A stretch of DNA of 64,000 nucleotides from RHKX01 sp963784885 (GTDB taxonomy: Bacteria > Actinomycetota > Thermoleophilia > Solirubrobacterales > 70-9): positions 197,557 to 261,556 of the forward strand of contig CAWATA010000003.1 of assembly GCA_963784885.1 (NCBI GenBank), written 5' to 3'. Of the stretch, positions 62,569 to 64,000 are shown in pieces. Below the pieces are notes generated by a model. The model did not search any database and was not told the origin of the DNA. It saw only the letters and a list, made by a program, of their open reading frames with translations. The position numbers and the translations under genes are program-made. How positions within the stretch are numbered: position 1 is the first letter of the stretch; every line of letters begins with the position of its first letter.

Positions 62569-62874
62569 TCAGCGCAAGGGCGACGGCCTCTGCCTCCTCG
62601 AGACGGAGCGGATCGCTTCCCGTTTCACGGTCCGCCTGGTTCGGAGCCGACGACCAATCCGCTTCGATTGCTCTAGACCTTCTCGCACGCCTCGGCGAAG
62701 CCGCTCATCAGATCTCACTTCGCCGCAGCGCTCACAGACTGCCGTGGAGCCCCGTACCTCAGCTCCGCAATGGGGGCACTGCGTGGTCGACCGACCCCGC
62801 GGATGCCAGACGCTGGCGCGATCACGGCCACAACTCCAGGATTGCGGCCACCTCGAACGACACGAGCAGCCCAA
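62569..62874 (-). CDS. Small zinc-ribbon protein
   Basis: The C-terminal part of this frame encodes QCPHCGAEVRGSTAVCERCGEV, a two-CxxC zinc ribbon, followed by a basic helix (GLEQSKRIGRRLRTRRTVKREAIRS). The first 30 residues are low-quality and overlap another small ORF, so the true start is probably near 62790. The ribbon itself is convincing; its role is unknown. It may be part of the small membrane protein gene just upstream if a frameshift separates them. Confidence 0.45.
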   Translation of the reverse strand: MGCSCRSRWPQSWSCGRDRASVWHPRGRSTTQCPHCGAEVRGSTAVCERCGEVRSDERLRRGVREGLEQSKRIGRRLRTRRTVKREAIRSVSRRQRPSPLR

Positions 62875-62926
62875 CCGCGATGAGGATGCCGAGGATCAGG
62901 GAGTAGCGCTCGTAGCTCAGCCGCAT
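62822..62926 (-). CDS. 34-aa single-helix membrane peptide
   Basis: ATG 62926 opens a 34-codon frame (MRLSYERYSLILGILIAVGL and so on, ending AILELWP) with one clear membrane helix. It precedes the zinc-ribbon sequence on the same strand. Such pairs (ribbon plus helix) are often one protein, so this could be one piece of a frameshifted gene. It is short and without a clear ribosome-binding site. Confidence 0.35.
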   Translation of the reverse strand: MRLSYERYSLILGILIAVGLLVSFEVAAILELWP

Positions 62927-63055
62927 AGCCTTGATCAGGCTATGCGAAGCCGTGGGGGGCGGTTTCGCCAACAACGGTGGCCGCACCCGGGCGACGCCGT
63001 TAGGGTTGTTCCCCGGGCTGCGTCTGCCGTTCGGGATCCATCCAAGGGAGGAAAG

Positions 63056-63655
63056 ATGGCCGCACTACATCAATCGCGCGGCACTCGCTACGCGCTAGCG
63101 GGTCTTGCGCTGATCTTCACGCTTTCGATCGTCTCACCGGCGATCGGCGGTCCGAATCCGGTGAAGATCGCGAAAAAGGCGCTCAAGTTGAGCGAGCAAG
63201 CCAAGGGCAAGGCGAAGCAGGCGAACCAGACCGCCAAGGATGCCGCCTCGGATGCTGCAGTCGCTCAGGCTCAGAACGTCTCCGGCCACGACTCGGTGCT
63301 GAGTTTTGGCGCCGTCGACGCGACCGGGGCGAAGGCGGCCGAAGTCGAGCTGATCACGACCACCGAGACGCGGTTGCTCGCAAGTGCCTCCACGGTGATC
63401 GGCAACGATGCGAATGACGTCGTGATCTGTTGGTTGAACGGCGGTGGCGATCCGAGCGATTCAGCCAATGACATCAGCCAGCGGGCGTTCAGCGATGCTG
63501 GAAACGGTGCATTCGGCTTCCAGGAGCTCAGCGTGAGACGGGTCGGTCGTCAAGCCCGCGGGGACGCACAAGTCCGTCTCTTCTGTGCGGCCTCGAACAA
63601 TGTGGATCCGGTCGTCGATCGGATCGATCTGCTCGCCTGGGCTTCGGCTCCCTGA
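63056..63655 (+). CDS. Secreted protein with Lys-rich coiled stalk
   Basis: The 199-residue protein has a signal peptide or anchor (YALAGLALIFTLSIVSPAIGG), a Lys/Ala coiled segment (KIAKKALKLSEQAKGKAKQANQTAKDAASDAA) and a beta-rich C-terminal domain of about 125 residues with two Cys. The plan resembles the protein at 52295-53089. It is predicted to be outside the membrane. GGGAGGAAAG precedes ATG 63056, and a strong palindrome lies 43 nt after the stop. Confidence 0.68.
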   Translation: MAALHQSRGTRYALAGLALIFTLSIVSPAIGGPNPVKIAKKALKLSEQAKGKAKQANQTAKDAASDAAVAQAQNVSGHDSVLSFGAVDATGAKAAEVELITTTETRLLASASTVIGNDANDVVICWLNGGGDPSDSANDISQRAFSDAGNGAFGFQELSVRRVGRQARGDAQVRLFCAASNNVDPVVDRIDLLAWASAP

Positions 63656-63698
63656 CAATTGGGCCAAGCGTTCTCGGCCAGTGCTGCCAGTTTCAGTA

Positions 63699-63726
63699 GG
63701 GGCCCCTCGGATATCCGAGGGGCCCC
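63699..63726 (+). terminator. Perfect 28-bp palindrome after the stalk protein
   Basis: GGGGCCCCTCGGAT is followed directly by its exact reverse complement. It lies 43 nt after the stop at 63655 and ahead of the next gene. As RNA it forms a 12-13-bp GC-rich hairpin followed by GCTT, so a terminator is the simplest reading. Confidence 0.65.
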
Positions 63727-63830
63727 GCTTGAAGTGCTGATTCGAGACCTGAGCGAGGTGGGCGATACCCATAGCGCCTCGTTGCACTTTCGCCTAGGCT
63801 GGATGCGACCGAGTGAAAGGCAGAAGGCGC

Positions 63831-64000
63831 ATGTCCGTCCGTCCGTCGAGTTCGCCTGAACCCAGCTTCAGCACCGCATCGTTCATGCTGCTCGGGATTC
63901 TGACCCTCGCCGCTCTGGCGTTGCCCGCCATGGCCGAGGCGAAGCGCAACGTCTACGTCTCCAACAGTCCTCTCCGACAACGTCTCCGTCTTCGAAATCT
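63831..64000 (+). pseudogene. YVTN-type secreted protein, partial and frameshifted
   Basis: ATG 63831 begins a signal peptide (FMLLGILTLAALALPAMAEA) followed by RNVYVSNS. The next codons read PLRQRLRLR, whereas shifting one base at about 63965-63970 gives SDNVSVFEI, the normal continuation of a YVTN blade. The gene runs off the window end. It repeats the pattern of frameshifted surface-protein genes seen at 1-6.6 kb and 60.5 kb. Confidence 0.6.

Overview
The window is high-GC bacterial DNA. It is probably a Thermoleophilia / Solirubrobacterales-like member of the Actinomycetota. I infer this from very high GC, an rpsF-ssb-rpsR-rplI-dnaB replication cluster, DUF2510 and DUF4235 proteins, a DHA2-type exporter, an SHGC-type L,D-transpeptidase, leaderless-looking starts, and many secreted repeat proteins (ELWxxDG, YVTN, RTX). 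No rRNA gene is present to confirm the class.

Layout. (1) 1-6.7 kb is an accessory stretch of decayed secreted-protein genes: an ELWKSDG-repeat protein, a C1q/TNF-like remnant, an intact TolB-like propeller, a broken Rpf-like transglycosylase and a broken YVTN propeller. They are separated by copies of the promoter and 5' half of tRNA-Arg(CCT). The intact tRNA-Arg(CCT) gene (6697-6770) marks the border with the backbone. (2) 6.8-42.3 kb is a gene-dense backbone with no visible frameshifts. It holds DNA repair and methyltransferase genes, a YeeE-type transporter, a Baeyer-Villiger-type monooxygenase and a DHA2 exporter beside an HxlR regulator. It continues with a c-di-GMP enzyme with an unusual C-terminal cap, pyrE, an L,D-transpeptidase, CPBP/HAD genes, a mannosyltransferase-like GT, thiL and a FlgM-like gene. 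Next come a PhoP/PhoR-like two-component system with an HtrA protease and a phosphatase, otsA, the rpsF-ssb-rpsR-rplI-dnaB-loader-purA block, and an acyl-CoA carboxylase alpha subunit. (3) 42.5-64 kb is a second accessory region. At least five strong copies of a repeat built on the 3' half of a tRNA with anticodon ACG (Arg-like), all in the same orientation, separate small gene blocks. These carry a cupin plus an aromatic-catabolism cluster; an aldo/keto reductase plus K+ channel; an RTX protein; a wax-ester synthase; and an unknown gene plus a broken RTX gene. Inside the first block an 86-bp direct repeat brackets a 6.5-kb segment with the aromatic cluster (flavin monooxygenase, 41-aa ORF, extradiol dioxygenase, FAA hydrolase, SDR) and its TetR regulator.

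The most notable system-level signal is the pair of mirrored tRNA-half arrays. On the left, 5' halves of tRNA-Arg(CCT) stop in the anticodon loop. On the right, 3' halves start in the anticodon loop. Both separate short gene cassettes. This suggests repeated site-specific recombination at tRNA anticodon loops that built cassette arrays without any integrase left in the window.

The second signal is that almost every clear single-base frameshift lies in secreted repeat-protein genes of the two accessory regions. The third is a recurrent -10-like TANNNT box 6-12 nt ahead of start codons in the backbone.
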